Positions 15,609-25,086 are shown, counted from the first letter of the stretch. The stretch is 64,000 nt of DNA from Chloroflexota bacterium (GCA_016189905.1 JACPRP010000040.1:1-64000); one strand, 5' to 3'. Program-made: numbers and translations. The notes: generated by a model not told the origin, from the sequence alone.

Positions 15609-18600
15609 CTAGTGCAATAGGTGTGCCATCGATTCCGGTGCGAGCAGGGCGACCGGGAAGTGGCCGCAGATGGCTGCCAGCGGCAGCCCGGGCAGGCGAC
15701 CGTGAGCGGTGGGCGAGAGGATTTCTCCCGTGAAGAGGTTACGATAGCACTGGCTCGCCAGGGGACCGGGGAGCACGAGGAGCGTGTCTTTCCAGACCTC
15801 CGTTCCCAACGGGAGGCGCTCGACGCCGTCCGTGAGCCGGACGAACAGACGCGGAGCCACCACCAGGGCAGCCTCTTTTCCCCGCGTTCGGGCGAACGCG
15901 CAGACGTTTTCTCGACGGTAGCCCCGGGCATCGAGCGGGACGTAGGCGCCCGCCGCAAACAACTGGGAGTGGGCGCGGCGGAAGCCCAGCGTGCGGTAGG
16001 TCAGGTAAAGCTTGATCCGGCCGTCTCGCGAGCTAGCGAGCAGGGATTGGGCCAGCGCAGCAAGGTCCGCATCGGCACGCTCGACCTGGCTCTTGAGATC
16101 GGACAGCAGAGAACGCCGGCGCTGATAGTCCACGGGCCTGCGGTTATCAGGATCGACCAGACTGAAGCTCCATAGCTCGCTGCCCTGATAGGTATCAGGC
16201 ACGCCGGGCGAGGTGAGCTTCAGCAGTACCTGGGAGAGCGAGTTGAACTGGCCGTAAAAGGCCACGCGCCGCTGAAGGGCGCGCAGGTCGTCGAGGAATC
16301 GATTCTCGCCCCCTGAGGAGAGCAGGCTGACGACGAAGTCGTGAACAGCCGCCTCGTACTCCTCGTTAGGGTTGATCCAACTGGTATGGACCTTGGCCTC
16401 CTTCAACGCCTTGGACATATAGCCGAGGATGCGCTCCTGGAAATCCGCGAACTCCGTCGGGGACGCAGGCTCAGGAGGCCAGGCGCCCAGCAGCGTCTGG
16501 TAAAGCAGATACTCATCGTTGCGGTCGGGCGCAGGCTCACCGTCCACGATTGTCTTCTTGGCGGCGTTAATTCTGCCCCAGCGGCCGACGGCCGCTCGCC
16601 ACTCCTCAGGGATTTCCGATAGCACGTTGACGCGGGCCCGCACGTCCTCGCTTCGCTTGGCATCATGGGTGGAGGTGGCCAGCAGCGAATGGGGCCATTT
16701 CCGGACCCGTTCGGAGTTCTCCCGGTGGAAGGCTCCGACCGGGATGCCAAACCGCTCGGGATTGCCGCCGACCTCGTTCAAAGACACCAGGCGGTTGTAG
16801 ACGTAGAAAGCGGTGTCCTCGACGCCCTTAGCCATCACCGATCCGGTCAGTTGTTGCAGCTTCATCACGAAGTCGACCAGCTTCTTCCGGTCATCTTCGT
16901 AGAAATCTTCGACGTTTTGCAGCAGCAGCGTGTGCTGAATGAAGCTGAATATGGACATTGCTATTCGCGGGTTCCGCTTCTTGGCTATGACGACGGCGGC
17001 CTTGATGTGCGCTTGATCCGCGGGGGACGCGGCATCGGACAATCCTTTGATGTACGTACGGTACACTGGCAGACAGGCGATAACCTCGCGAATGGCAAAA
17101 GTGAGGCTGTTGAGTGTGAAGTCTCGATACAGGCGATTCGTTTTGGCGATGCGCTCGAGGCGATGGCTGAGGGCGTTGATCTCACTCGCCAGTGAGATTT
17201 GCATAATCGTATTCTTGGTGGAGGTCGTCAGATCGTGGAAGTCGATCTGGGCTCCGATGAACTGGGCGTAGGTTCTAACGAGGGCTTTGCGGCTGCGCCC
17301 ATCGACGAAGATGCCGTTCACGCCGTTCAAGAAGTCGTAACCGGTGGTGCCATATACCGCCCAATCCCGGGGCAGGGACTCGTTTTCCGAGAGGATCTTC
17401 TCGACAATCACATAGAGGGGCCAGGGAGGGTTCGATGCTTCCGCGTGGGCGACGCGGTCGGTGAGCCACGCGGCTACGTGTGCGTCGACGTCAGGCAGTA
17501 GTCCGTCATCGCTGTGCTCGGCGAGCCGCGCCTGCACCTTGCGGGCCAGATAGCCATCCTGAAGCTGGCGAAAGTAGCTGGCCGGATCCCACAACCCATC
17601 GGGATGGTCAACTCGCAGGCCGGTCAATTTCTCCTCTGCCAGCAACTGGAAAATGAGCTGGTGCGTCGCCTGCAGCACTTCGGGCAATTCCTCACGGATC
17701 GCGGCCATACTGTTGATGTCGAAGAAGCGACGATAGTTGATCTCCTCGGCGGCGACCCGCCAGAAGGCCAGACGGTACGACTGCGCGTCGAGCAGGGCAT
17801 CCAGCAAGTCGAAGCTTTCGGATAGACCGACTTTGCCGTTGAAAGTGTGCACGGCTGCGTCGATGGCGTCTCGCACCTCGGGGCTAGTAGTGTACAGGAC
17901 GGCGATTCGCCGTCGTATCGCCTCCTTCTCCCGCGTCAGATCGGCCGTCTTCTCAGGCGCCACATCGACGCGGTGTGCCAGAGACATCAGGGCGACCAGA
18001 ATGCTTTCGAGTTCCAACAGATGCTCGTTCTGCTTGCCCAGGCTTCCGATGAGCGTCGTTAGCTGGTAACCAAGAATATTGCTGTAGGTGCGAAGGGCGA
18101 CCGGCAGCTTGGTCTGGTAGTAATGAATGAAGAACGCGCCATCTTCATAGGCGAGCCTGAGCCTGCCTTTCTCCAGCACCTTGCCGTACTGGTCCTCAAG
18201 GATGGGCAGGAGAACCTTGTTCTCGTGCTCGGGCGTGACGGGATGCCAATCGATGTCGAAGTGGGAGGCGTGGATAGAGTTAGGGCCGTTCTCCAGAACG
18301 TCCATCCACCAGATATTGCAGGCGTCGCCGATGCCCATGTGGTTGGGCACGGCATCGAGGATGAGGCCCATATCGCGCGCCCGCAGGGCCGCGACAAACG
18401 CCTCGAAATCCTCCTCGCTACCGAGGGCAGGGTTGAGTTGGCTGTGGTCGCAGATGTCGTAGCCGTGATCGCTATCGGTGCTGGGCTTCAGGAGAGGCGA
18501 CGCGTAGCAATCGGTGATGCCGAGATCATGAAGATAAGGAACCAGAGCCAGCGCATCGCGGAAGGTGAAGGCGCGGTTGAACTGCAGGCGGTAGGTCGAG

Positions 18601-18668
18601 CAAGGGATGCGGCGGCGGTTGAGGATATCTCCGGCGAGCGCCGCGACCACGTCGGTCAGCTCGATCAT
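15609..18668 (-). CDS. treY: Malto-oligosyltrehalose synthase (TreY)
   Basis: A 1019-residue GH13 enzyme that converts the reducing-end glucose of a malto-oligosaccharide into a trehalose unit. The barrel begins IPCSTYRLQFN, the usual TreY start, and shows LDAVPNHMG, GLRVDHPDGL (nucleophile Asp), VIVEKIL (acid Glu) and ATSTHDAKRSEDVRAR. It is somewhat longer than typical TreY (about 750-830), with insertions in the middle. The ATG at 18668 shares its A with the treZ stop (TGATG), so the two are translationally coupled. With TreZ it makes trehalose from glucan in the cytoplasm, likely for osmotic or desiccation protection. Confidence 0.93.
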   Translation of the reverse strand: MIELTDVVAALAGDILNRRRIPCSTYRLQFNRAFTFRDALALVPYLHDLGITDCYASPLLKPSTDSDHGYDICDHSQLNPALGSEEDFEAFVAALRARDMGLILDAVPNHMGIGDACNIWWMDVLENGPNSIHASHFDIDWHPVTPEHENKVLLPILEDQYGKVLEKGRLRLAYEDGAFFIHYYQTKLPVALRTYSNILGYQLTTLIGSLGKQNEHLLELESILVALMSLAHRVDVAPEKTADLTREKEAIRRRIAVLYTTSPEVRDAIDAAVHTFNGKVGLSESFDLLDALLDAQSYRLAFWRVAAEEINYRRFFDINSMAAIREELPEVLQATHQLIFQLLAEEKLTGLRVDHPDGLWDPASYFRQLQDGYLARKVQARLAEHSDDGLLPDVDAHVAAWLTDRVAHAEASNPPWPLYVIVEKILSENESLPRDWAVYGTTGYDFLNGVNGIFVDGRSRKALVRTYAQFIGAQIDFHDLTTSTKNTIMQISLASEINALSHRLERIAKTNRLYRDFTLNSLTFAIREVIACLPVYRTYIKGLSDAASPADQAHIKAAVVIAKKRNPRIAMSIFSFIQHTLLLQNVEDFYEDDRKKLVDFVMKLQQLTGSVMAKGVEDTAFYVYNRLVSLNEVGGNPERFGIPVGAFHRENSERVRKWPHSLLATSTHDAKRSEDVRARVNVLSEIPEEWRAAVGRWGRINAAKKTIVDGEPAPDRNDEYLLYQTLLGAWPPEPASPTEFADFQERILGYMSKALKEAKVHTSWINPNEEYEAAVHDFVVSLLSSGGENRFLDDLRALQRRVAFYGQFNSLSQVLLKLTSPGVPDTYQGSELWSFSLVDPDNRRPVDYQRRRSLLSDLKSQVERADADLAALAQSLLASSRDGRIKLYLTYRTLGFRRAHSQLFAAGAYVPLDARGYRRENVCAFARTRGKEAALVVAPRLFVRLTDGVERLPLGTEVWKDTLLVLPGPLASQCYRNLFTGEILSPTAHGRLPGLPLAAICGHFPVALLAPESMAHLLH

Positions 18669-20533
18669 CAGGATGCGTCCTCTCTCGAAAAAACGACGAA
18701 CGCCCTGCGCTGGATGGTCAAGGTCATCTCGCCCTGTGCCTGTGCCTCTAACGACAGTTGCTGAGGCAGAAGGCTTCCGCCCCCGAGCCACCGCTGCTCC
18801 GAGGAATCCATCTCTTTGCGCCACTGCCCCGGCTGGACCCGTACGGGGACGACCGCTTCGCCATCCCCGAAATTAAACAGCATAAAGACCTGGTCCTGTT
18901 GTGTCCAACGCCGCACGAACAGGGTCTTCGTCTCCTCGTCGCTGGCGACGTCTATACTCTCCAGGCTAAGATGGGCGAGTGGCGGGAGCGCGGCGCGCAG
19001 GCGGATCAGCTCCCGGTAAAACTCCCACAGCGCGCGATGATGGCCGTCGCGGCGCAGATGGTGGCGGAGTTTGGAGCGCAGGAAGGTCGTCTCCGCCTGC
19101 GGGTCAGGCACCTCGCCCTGCCAGTTGAAGGTGGCGAACTCCTCCCGTCGGCCCTTGCGCACCGCTTCGATGAGCGCTCGATCCGAGTGGCTGGTGAAGT
19201 ACTGGAAGGGCGCCGTTTCACCGTACTCCTCGCCCATGAACAGAAGCGGAACGAAGGGAGAGAGCAGGACGGCGCCGGCGGCCAGCTTCAGGCTTTCGAA
19301 GGCGACCAACTGACTGAGACGCTCGCCAAGCATGCGATTGCCGGTCTGGTCATGGTTCTGGCTACAGACGACGAACTGCCTGGCGCTATTGAGGCGGGGC
19401 GAGTTTCCGTGCCGGCACCGGCGGAACGGCGAATACTGGCCCGAATAGACGAAGGCTTCGCGGAAAGCCCTGGCGAGGTGACCGACGCCGCCGAAATCCT
19501 GATAGTACCCGGCCCGCTCCCCTGTGAGCAGCGAGTGCAGGGCGTGGTGAAAGTCGTCGCTCCACTGCGCGTCCAGGCCAAGGCCGCCTATCTCCGGCGA
19601 GCGAATCACTCGGGCGTCGTTGAGGTCGCTTTCGGCGATCAGGTGAAGCCGGCGGTTCAGCCGCTCGGCCAGACTGTGCGTAGCGGTCGCCAGTTCCTGG
19701 AGGAAAGGCGTAGCCGAGAAGTCCTTGATGGCGTGGATAGCGTCCAGACGAAGCGCATCGACGTGAAACTCGGCGAACCAGTGGGTAGCGTTTTCGACGA
19801 AGAAACGCCGAACATCGTCGCTGTCGGGGCCGTCGAAGTTTATGGCTTTGCCCCAGGGCGTCAGGTAGGCATCGGTGAAAAAGGGCGCGAAGTCGGCGAA
19901 GTAGTTCCCCTCGGGGCCCAGGTGATTGTACACGACGTCCAGGACAACCGCCAGCCCACGGAGGTGGCAGGCGTTGACGAGGCGCCGCAGGCCTTCGGGG
20001 CCGCCGTATGAGTGCTGCACGGCGAAGGGCTGAACGCCGTCGTAGCCCCAGTTTCGGCCGCCCGGGAATTGAGCGACGGGCATCAGCTCGATGGCCGTGA
20101 TGCCCAGATCGCGGAGCTCATCCAGGTAGGGAATGATGGCGTCGAAGGTGCCCTCAGGGCTGAACGTGCCCACGTGGAGCTCGTAGATGACGAGGTCCTG
20201 AAGGGGGCGACCGAACCAGTGCTGGTCCTGCCAGGTGAAAGTGGCGGGGTCCACGACCTGTGATGGACCGTGTACGCCATCGGGCTGGTAGCGAGAAGCC
20301 GGGTCGGGGCGTTCCTTCTGGCCGTCGAGGCGATAGAAATAGTGGGCGCCAGGGTTGACGCCCTCCACGACGGCGTGGTGGTAGCCGTGGGTGGCTTGCT
20401 CCATCGCGACGACCTTCTTGTTGCGGCGCGACACGAGGGTTATCTCGACCGTTGAGACGAGTGGGGCCCAGACCAGAAAACTGCATCGGCCGTTTCCCAG
20501 ATACGTTGCCCCCAGGCGTATACGCTGGCTCAT
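18668..20533 (-). CDS. treZ: Malto-oligosyltrehalose trehalohydrolase (TreZ)
   Basis: A 621-residue GH13 protein. An N-terminal beta-sandwich (RCSFLVWAPLVSTVEITLV) is followed by an amylase barrel with VVLDVVYNHLGPEGNYF, DALRLDAIHAI (nucleophile Asp), HLIAESDLND (acid Glu) and CSQNHDQTGNR. It releases trehalose from the maltooligosyltrehalose made by TreY. The start at ATG 20533 has no ribosome site. Its promoter -10 box ends only six bases upstream, so the mRNA is probably leaderless. The frame stays open far upstream but crosses that promoter and encodes nothing recognisable. treZ is first and treY second in the operon. Confidence 0.93.
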   Translation of the reverse strand: MSQRIRLGATYLGNGRCSFLVWAPLVSTVEITLVSRRNKKVVAMEQATHGYHHAVVEGVNPGAHYFYRLDGQKERPDPASRYQPDGVHGPSQVVDPATFTWQDQHWFGRPLQDLVIYELHVGTFSPEGTFDAIIPYLDELRDLGITAIELMPVAQFPGGRNWGYDGVQPFAVQHSYGGPEGLRRLVNACHLRGLAVVLDVVYNHLGPEGNYFADFAPFFTDAYLTPWGKAINFDGPDSDDVRRFFVENATHWFAEFHVDALRLDAIHAIKDFSATPFLQELATATHSLAERLNRRLHLIAESDLNDARVIRSPEIGGLGLDAQWSDDFHHALHSLLTGERAGYYQDFGGVGHLARAFREAFVYSGQYSPFRRCRHGNSPRLNSARQFVVCSQNHDQTGNRMLGERLSQLVAFESLKLAAGAVLLSPFVPLLFMGEEYGETAPFQYFTSHSDRALIEAVRKGRREEFATFNWQGEVPDPQAETTFLRSKLRHHLRRDGHHRALWEFYRELIRLRAALPPLAHLSLESIDVASDEETKTLFVRRWTQQDQVFMLFNFGDGEAVVPVRVQPGQWRKEMDSSEQRWLGGGSLLPQQLSLEAQAQGEMTLTIQRRAFVVFSREDAS

Positions 20534-20539
20534 AATTAA

Positions 20540-20568
20540 ATCTAACTGGCGGGGGTGGGCTTTGTCAA
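20540..20568 (-). promoter_or_regulatory. Promoter for treZ-treY, probably giving a leaderless mRNA
   Basis: On the minus strand, TTGACA (20563-20568), a 17-bp spacer and TTAGAT (20540-20545). The start codon lies six bases after the -10 box. Confidence 0.7.
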
Positions 20569-20599
20569 GAGCACGAAGTCGCTCAGACAGATTGCTTCT

Positions 20600-20628
20600 T
20601 TGATCGCCTTGCCGGAATATGCTATACT
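20600..20628 (+). promoter_or_regulatory. Promoter for the toxin-antitoxin pair
   Basis: TTGATC (20600-20605), a 17-bp spacer, TATACT (20623-20628). It is 32 bp upstream of the antitoxin GTG and divergent from the treZ promoter. Confidence 0.6.
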
Positions 20629-20660
20629 CTCGCCGATCGTAAGTTGGGGGGTGAACGAAA

Positions 20661-20954
20661 GTGGCAAAGGAACTTAAGCACGTTGACATCACCCATAAGC
20701 TAGAGCTTCTGGAGGTCGTCGAACAAGTGAAGAGTGCCGACGAACCGCTGATCTTAAGCAAGGGAAATGAGGATGTGGCAATCGTGCGTCCAATTAAGCG
20801 TTCAGCACACAGGCGTGTTATCAAAGGACGCCCAACCAGTGCTGACGATCCATTGTGGGAAATCATTGGGATGGCCGAGTCCGAAGGCCCAGGAGATGTA
20901 TCTGAAAATGTGGACAAATACCTGGCCGAGGCGTACCTGCCCAAAGAGAAATGA
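20661..20954 (+). CDS. Antitoxin, Phd/YefM-like
   Basis: A 97-residue protein whose N-terminal half (DITHKLELLEVVEQVKSADEPLIL, then EDVAIVRPI) matches the DNA-binding fold of Phd/YefM-type antitoxins common next to PIN toxins. The C-terminal half, rich in acidic residues, would wrap the toxin. It starts with GTG after GGGGGGTGA. Its stop overlaps the toxin start (ATGA). It should neutralise the PIN RNase and repress its own promoter. Confidence 0.72.
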   Translation: MAKELKHVDITHKLELLEVVEQVKSADEPLILSKGNEDVAIVRPIKRSAHRRVIKGRPTSADDPLWEIIGMAESEGPGDVSENVDKYLAEAYLPKEK

Positions 20955-21391
20955 GAAATCTTCACACGTTTACCTCTCGGCGGGTCCTCGTCGATACCTC
21001 CGCCTACTTTGCCTTGTCGGATCGCACGGAATCGCGTTTTCCGGACGCCCAGGCGGTTCACGGTCGTCTCGTCGCCGAGCGCTGGCGCCTGTTTACGACC
21101 AATTTCATCGTCGCCGAGACCCATGCTCTCTTACTGACGCGGCTGGGCTACTCATACGCGCTGCGCTTTCTCAACCAATTGGACCAAAGTCCAACCGTCG
21201 TCGTACGCGTTGCCGTCCGTGATGAACAGCAGGCTCGCACGATCCTTCACCAATATACGGATAAAGCGTTCTCCCTCACTGACGCCACTAGCTTCGCCAT
21301 CATGGAGCGGCTCAAGATTCCATCTGTCTTCACCTTTGATCACCACTTCGCACATTACGGCTTTTCTCTCCTTACAGCCACCCACTCTTAG
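20951..21391 (+). CDS. vapC: PIN-domain toxin, VapC type
   Basis: A 146-residue PIN-domain RNase. The four acidic active-site positions are visible: Asp in VLVDTSAYF, Glu in VAETHALL, Asp in SLTDATSF, and Asp in FTFDHHF. Length and order fit VapC. It overlaps the antitoxin by four bases, the usual arrangement for coupled translation. The target RNA is unknown. Confidence 0.85.
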   Translation: MRNLHTFTSRRVLVDTSAYFALSDRTESRFPDAQAVHGRLVAERWRLFTTNFIVAETHALLLTRLGYSYALRFLNQLDQSPTVVVRVAVRDEQQARTILHQYTDKAFSLTDATSFAIMERLKIPSVFTFDHHFAHYGFSLLTATHS

Positions 21392-21500
21392 CACATCCTC
21401 TCGGCGCTCTTGAAGAATTGCCGCGCATGCAACTGCAACTGCCAGGCAACTTTGAGAAGGCCCTGTCGATCTGCAGATGGTTTGAACTTAGGGAACGTCC

Positions 21501-22991
21501 ATGGTAATCTGGAAGTATGGAGGTGCTATCTTGAGCAACAGAATCGTGGATGGATGGCCGGTGGTGACGGGTCACGAGGAAGAGATCGCCCGAGCGATGG
21601 CGCTAGAGGGGCCTTTTTATGCGCCGGCCACCGGTGTGCAGATAGCTGACGTGCAGGCGGCATTCGGGATGGCGCTGCACATGCATCAGCCAATCGTTCC
21701 CGAGGGGAGGCCCGATGGCGGGAGCCTGCGCGACGCCGACCTCACCAGCTATCTGGACTACATGATGAGGCATCAGGCGATACATGATAACCACAATGCG
21801 CCGGTCTTCGAGTGGTGCTATCGACGTATGGGGCACATAGTCCCCGAGCTTGTGGACGCGGGGAAGAACCCGCGGATAATGCTGGACTACTCAGGGGATT
21901 TGCTCTGGGGACTAGCGAAGATGGGAAAAGGCGATGTCCTCGACGACCTGAAGAATGTTACCCTGGATCGGCGCTACTGGCCGTATGTGGAATGGCTGGG
22001 AACCTTCTGGTCACACCCGGTGGCGCCTTCCACCCCGGCCAACGATCTGCGGCTGCACATTCGCGCCTGGCAGGAGAACTTCGCCGCGATCTTTGGCTTC
22101 GAAGCCCTGTCGCGCGTGCGGGGCTTTTCGCTGCCCGAGATGGCGCTGCCCAACAATCCGGACCAGTGCTATGAGATGGTGAAGGCTCTGGTCGAAGCAG
22201 GCTACCGGTGGGTGATGGTGCAAGAACATACCGTGGAGAACCTCGATGGCTCGCCGATTAAGCGGCCCCACCTGCCACACGTGCTGGTGGCCAGGAACTC
22301 CAGAGGGCAGGTAGCGCGGATTGTGGCGCTGGTGAAGACCCAGGGGAGCGACACCAAGCTAGTCGCGCAGTTGCAGCCTTTCTACGAGGCGCAATCGCTG
22401 TCGGGGCCGCAGGAGTTGTGCGGCAAGCCGGTTCCGCGGTGCGTTTTCCAGATCGGAGACGGCGAAAACGGCGGGGTGATGATGAACGAGTTTCCGCCGA
22501 AATACAAGAGCGTTTTCGGGCACGAGATCGAACGCTCGGGGGTCATCTCGCTAAACGGCTCCGAGTACCTGGAGCTGCTGGCCGGGCTGGAGTGCTGCCA
22601 GGATAAATTCATTGCCATTCAGCCGGTATGGCAGCATCGGGTGTGGGCCAGGGTAGGCAATAGCCCTTCGCCAGAGGCGGTGGCGAAGGCCATCGAGGAA
22701 TGCCGAAAGGAAGACGGGCGATTCTATATGGACCGAGATGGGGGCAACTGGACGCAGAGTATTAGCTGGACCAAAGGGTATGAGCGCGAGCTGAGCGAGA
22801 TCGAGAACGTGAGCGCCCTCTTTCACGAGAAGTTCCCGGACCCGCAACCGCAGTCCGAGCGATACCGGCGGGCGCTGATCCATTTGATGCTCTGCGAGAC
22901 GAGCTGTTTCCGCTATTGGGGGCAGGGGATTTTCACCGAATACGCCCGCGAGTTGGTGCGGCGCACGCGGGCCATCCTCGAACAGGGTTAG
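21501..22991 (+). CDS. GH57-family glycoside hydrolase
   Basis: A 496-residue enzyme with GH57 motifs. Motif 1 is ALHMHQPI (His60, His62), and the motif with the probable nucleophile Glu213 is GFSLPEMALP. The later aspartate motif is likely QIGDGENGGVMMNEF. GH57 enzymes act on alpha-glucans (amylase, branching or 4-alpha-glucanotransferase), which suits the trehalose and debranching genes nearby. The exact activity cannot be read from sequence. ATG 21501 has only a weak AGGGA site; TTG at 21531 has a better GGAGGTG site and may be the true start. Its stop overlaps the end of the convergent kinase gene by four bases. Confidence 0.75.
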   Translation: MVIWKYGGAILSNRIVDGWPVVTGHEEEIARAMALEGPFYAPATGVQIADVQAAFGMALHMHQPIVPEGRPDGGSLRDADLTSYLDYMMRHQAIHDNHNAPVFEWCYRRMGHIVPELVDAGKNPRIMLDYSGDLLWGLAKMGKGDVLDDLKNVTLDRRYWPYVEWLGTFWSHPVAPSTPANDLRLHIRAWQENFAAIFGFEALSRVRGFSLPEMALPNNPDQCYEMVKALVEAGYRWVMVQEHTVENLDGSPIKRPHLPHVLVARNSRGQVARIVALVKTQGSDTKLVAQLQPFYEAQSLSGPQELCGKPVPRCVFQIGDGENGGVMMNEFPPKYKSVFGHEIERSGVISLNGSEYLELLAGLECCQDKFIAIQPVWQHRVWARVGNSPSPEAVAKAIEECRKEDGRFYMDRDGGNWTQSISWTKGYERELSEIENVSALFHEKFPDPQPQSERYRRALIHLMLCETSCFRYWGQGIFTEYARELVRRTRAILEQG

Positions 22992-24595
22992 GCCAGGGGC
23001 AACGTGAAGTAGAAGGCGCTGCCGTCGCCGGGCTCGCTCTTGACCCAGATGCGCCCCCGGTGCGCTTCGACCAGCATTTTCGTTATGTAAAGACCCAGAC
23101 CTAATCCTTCGGCGGACCGGGCGGCTTTCGATCGGTAGAAGCGCTCGAAGATGTGCGGCAGGTCCTCGGGACTCACACCCACGCCACGATCGATCACCGA
23201 GACCACCACATCTTGGGCCTGCCTCTCCATGTTCACCCGGACTTCTGTCTCAGTTGGAGAGTATTTCAGCGCGTTGCTGATCAGGTTGAGCATGATGCGC
23301 TCCAGGCGGTCGGGGTCGGCGTTCACCGGGGGAAGGTCTGGCGGCATCTGCACCTGGACTCGACTGATATCCATAAGCCCAGTCGCTCGCCGCAACAGGC
23401 TTGAAAAGAAGGCGTTCAATCCCACGGACCAACGCTGCAGTCGCAACTGCCCCGCCTCCAGACGGGCAGAGTCGACCAGGTCCTGGATCATCACATTCAT
23501 CTGGCGGGCGCCGGTCTCGATCGCCTCGGAGCTGTATCGCACCATGTCCAGCTTATCGGCGAACCGCTGGATCATCTGCGCCTGGCCCTGAATGACCGTG
23601 AGCGGCGCGCGCAGGTCGTGGGAGATCGTGTGGATGTACTCCTCTTGCTGCTCCTGAAGTCGGCGGAGGGCCGTGATGTCGGTGAAAACGACCACGGCGC
23701 CCAGCACGCCGCTGTCGGGCACGATAAATGGCGCCACGCTGGCGGAAAGCCAGATGGTGCTGTCGGGGGAGGGGTGGATGATGGTCAGGATGCCCTGGAC
23801 GGCCTCGCCGGACAACGCTTCCCAGGGGAGCAAGCCCGCGGAGATCGGCTTGCCATCGGGCGTCTCAGCGTGCATCACTTCCAGCCGCTGTGACAGCGAA
23901 AGCTCGGCCTCTGCCGGCCCGCACCCCAAAAGCTGTCTGGCAGCGGGGTTCGCGCGAATAATCTCCCCTTTTGAGCCATAGATGATGAGGGCGTCGGGAA
24001 TCGACGTGACGATGGTATCCAGCTCGATAGCCCGGCGTTGAACTTCTGCCAGGAGTCGCTCCCGTTCTTCCTGAGCGCGTTGACGCTCGCCGATTTCGGT
24101 GCGCAACTGCTCGTTGGCTCTTGCCAGCTCGGCAGTCCGCTGCTCGACCCTTCGCTCCAGCTCATCGCGAGTTTCTCTCTCGAACTGTATCCGCTCCGAG
24201 ATATCCCTCGCCTGCTCCATAACATAAAGGACCTGTCCCTGGTCGTCTTTGATGGGGTGGGTGATGATCTCGGCGTAGGTGATCCCACCCTCTTTGTCCA
24301 GGCCCGTGTGAATCACGGTGGCAGTTTCGCCGGTTCGGAAGGTGGTTGCGGTGGGGCAATCAGGGCAGATTTCGTCACGAACGTGGATCAGCCGATGGCA
24401 GAGCTGCCCGCGCATCTCCTCGGCCGAACGCTTCAACCAGTCCTGCACGAACTTGTTGGCCATTTGAACGCGATACTCGCGATCGACGATGAGAATGCCG
24501 GTCTGCAGGCTATCGATGATCGACGGATGAAGAGTAGCCAGAGGGTCGGGAACGTGCGTAGAGGATGTGACAAGGTGGCTGGATTCAGGTTCCAA
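22988..24595 (-). CDS. PAS-domain sensor histidine kinase, cytoplasmic
   Basis: A kinase of about 535 residues with no membrane segment. The first PAS (IDSLQTGILIVDREYRVQMAN) includes CPDCPTATTF, a cysteine-containing insert that might bind a cofactor. A coiled coil rich in Glu/Arg follows, then a second PAS (IVTSIPDALIIYGSKGEIIRAN). The HisKA phospho-acceptor is in TISHDLRAPL, the N-box is NLISNALKYS, and the glycine boxes are DRGVGV and GLGLGLYI. The TTG at 24595 has an AAAGGAGGG site six bases upstream. An ATG at 24805 is in frame, but it overlaps the promoter. No partner regulator is adjacent. The signal is unknown. Confidence 0.85.
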   Translation of the reverse strand: MEPESSHLVTSSTHVPDPLATLHPSIIDSLQTGILIVDREYRVQMANKFVQDWLKRSAEEMRGQLCHRLIHVRDEICPDCPTATTFRTGETATVIHTGLDKEGGITYAEIITHPIKDDQGQVLYVMEQARDISERIQFERETRDELERRVEQRTAELARANEQLRTEIGERQRAQEERERLLAEVQRRAIELDTIVTSIPDALIIYGSKGEIIRANPAARQLLGCGPAEAELSLSQRLEVMHAETPDGKPISAGLLPWEALSGEAVQGILTIIHPSPDSTIWLSASVAPFIVPDSGVLGAVVVFTDITALRRLQEQQEEYIHTISHDLRAPLTVIQGQAQMIQRFADKLDMVRYSSEAIETGARQMNVMIQDLVDSARLEAGQLRLQRWSVGLNAFFSSLLRRATGLMDISRVQVQMPPDLPPVNADPDRLERIMLNLISNALKYSPTETEVRVNMERQAQDVVVSVIDRGVGVSPEDLPHIFERFYRSKAARSAEGLGLGLYITKMLVEAHRGRIWVKSEPGDGSAFYFTLPLA

Positions 24596-24781
24596 GGAAG
24601 GCCCTCCTTTCGAATCCTGGAGCGGTGCTGGTCGAGCCGGTCTCGACCCTGCCCCCACTCCACCCGCGAAGAGCACCCACCTCACGGTCTGTTTTCGCCG
24701 AAAACCGCCGAGAGGTCCCGCAGCATCATCGCTGAGGACTGAAACAACATAACCTTGTCGTCGAATGTGCTGCCGTCTGCT

Positions 24782-24810
24782 ATTATAAGCTCCAGCACCC
24801 GACATGGCAA
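24782..24810 (-). promoter_or_regulatory. Promoter for the PAS histidine kinase
   Basis: Minus strand TTGCCA (24805-24810), 17 bp, TATAAT (24782-24787). It overlaps the upstream in-frame ATG, which argues for the downstream TTG start. Confidence 0.6.
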
Positions 24811-24835
24811 GCCCTGACCCATCCGTAACAACTTG

Positions 24836-24850
24836 GGCACGGTTCTTGCA
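24836..24850 (+). promoter_or_regulatory. Sigma-54 promoter for the small Lys/Glu-rich protein
   Basis: GGCACG, four bases, TTGCA: the core of the -24/-12 consensus with correct spacing. Predicted start near 24861, 58 bp before the ATG. Confidence 0.7.
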
Positions 24851-24918
24851 AAACGCTCGGTGTGTCGAGTCGGCGTGACCGACGTCGATCGTGAACGTGG
24901 AGAAGGGAGGTGTTTGTG

Positions 24919-25056
24919 ATGTCCGCGATGGAGAAGGCGAAGCAGAAGATCAAAGGAGCTACCGAAGAGGTCAAGGAGAAGGCGAAAATCGGCAAGGAGA
25001 AGGCCGGCGAGAAGACCCGCGACGTGACCGAGAAGACCAAGCAGAAGATGAAATAG
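24919..25056 (+). CDS. Small Lys/Glu-rich stress-type protein (CsbD/LEA-like)
   Basis: A 45-residue protein, MSAMEKAKQKIKGATEEVKE onward, made almost wholly of alternating Lys and Glu/Asp with 11-residue-like periodicity. This is typical of CsbD-like or LEA-like stress proteins that stay unfolded until dry or bound. GGGAGG lies eight bases before the ATG. It has its own sigma-54 promoter and ends before a strong hairpin, so it is a complete single-gene unit. Related small proteins are general stress proteins in other bacteria. The assignment is by composition, not by a firm motif. Confidence 0.7.
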   Translation: MSAMEKAKQKIKGATEEVKEKAKIGKEKAGEKTRDVTEKTKQKMK

Positions 25057-25086
25057 CCATACTTCTTGATGAATTGTAGGTCTTTT

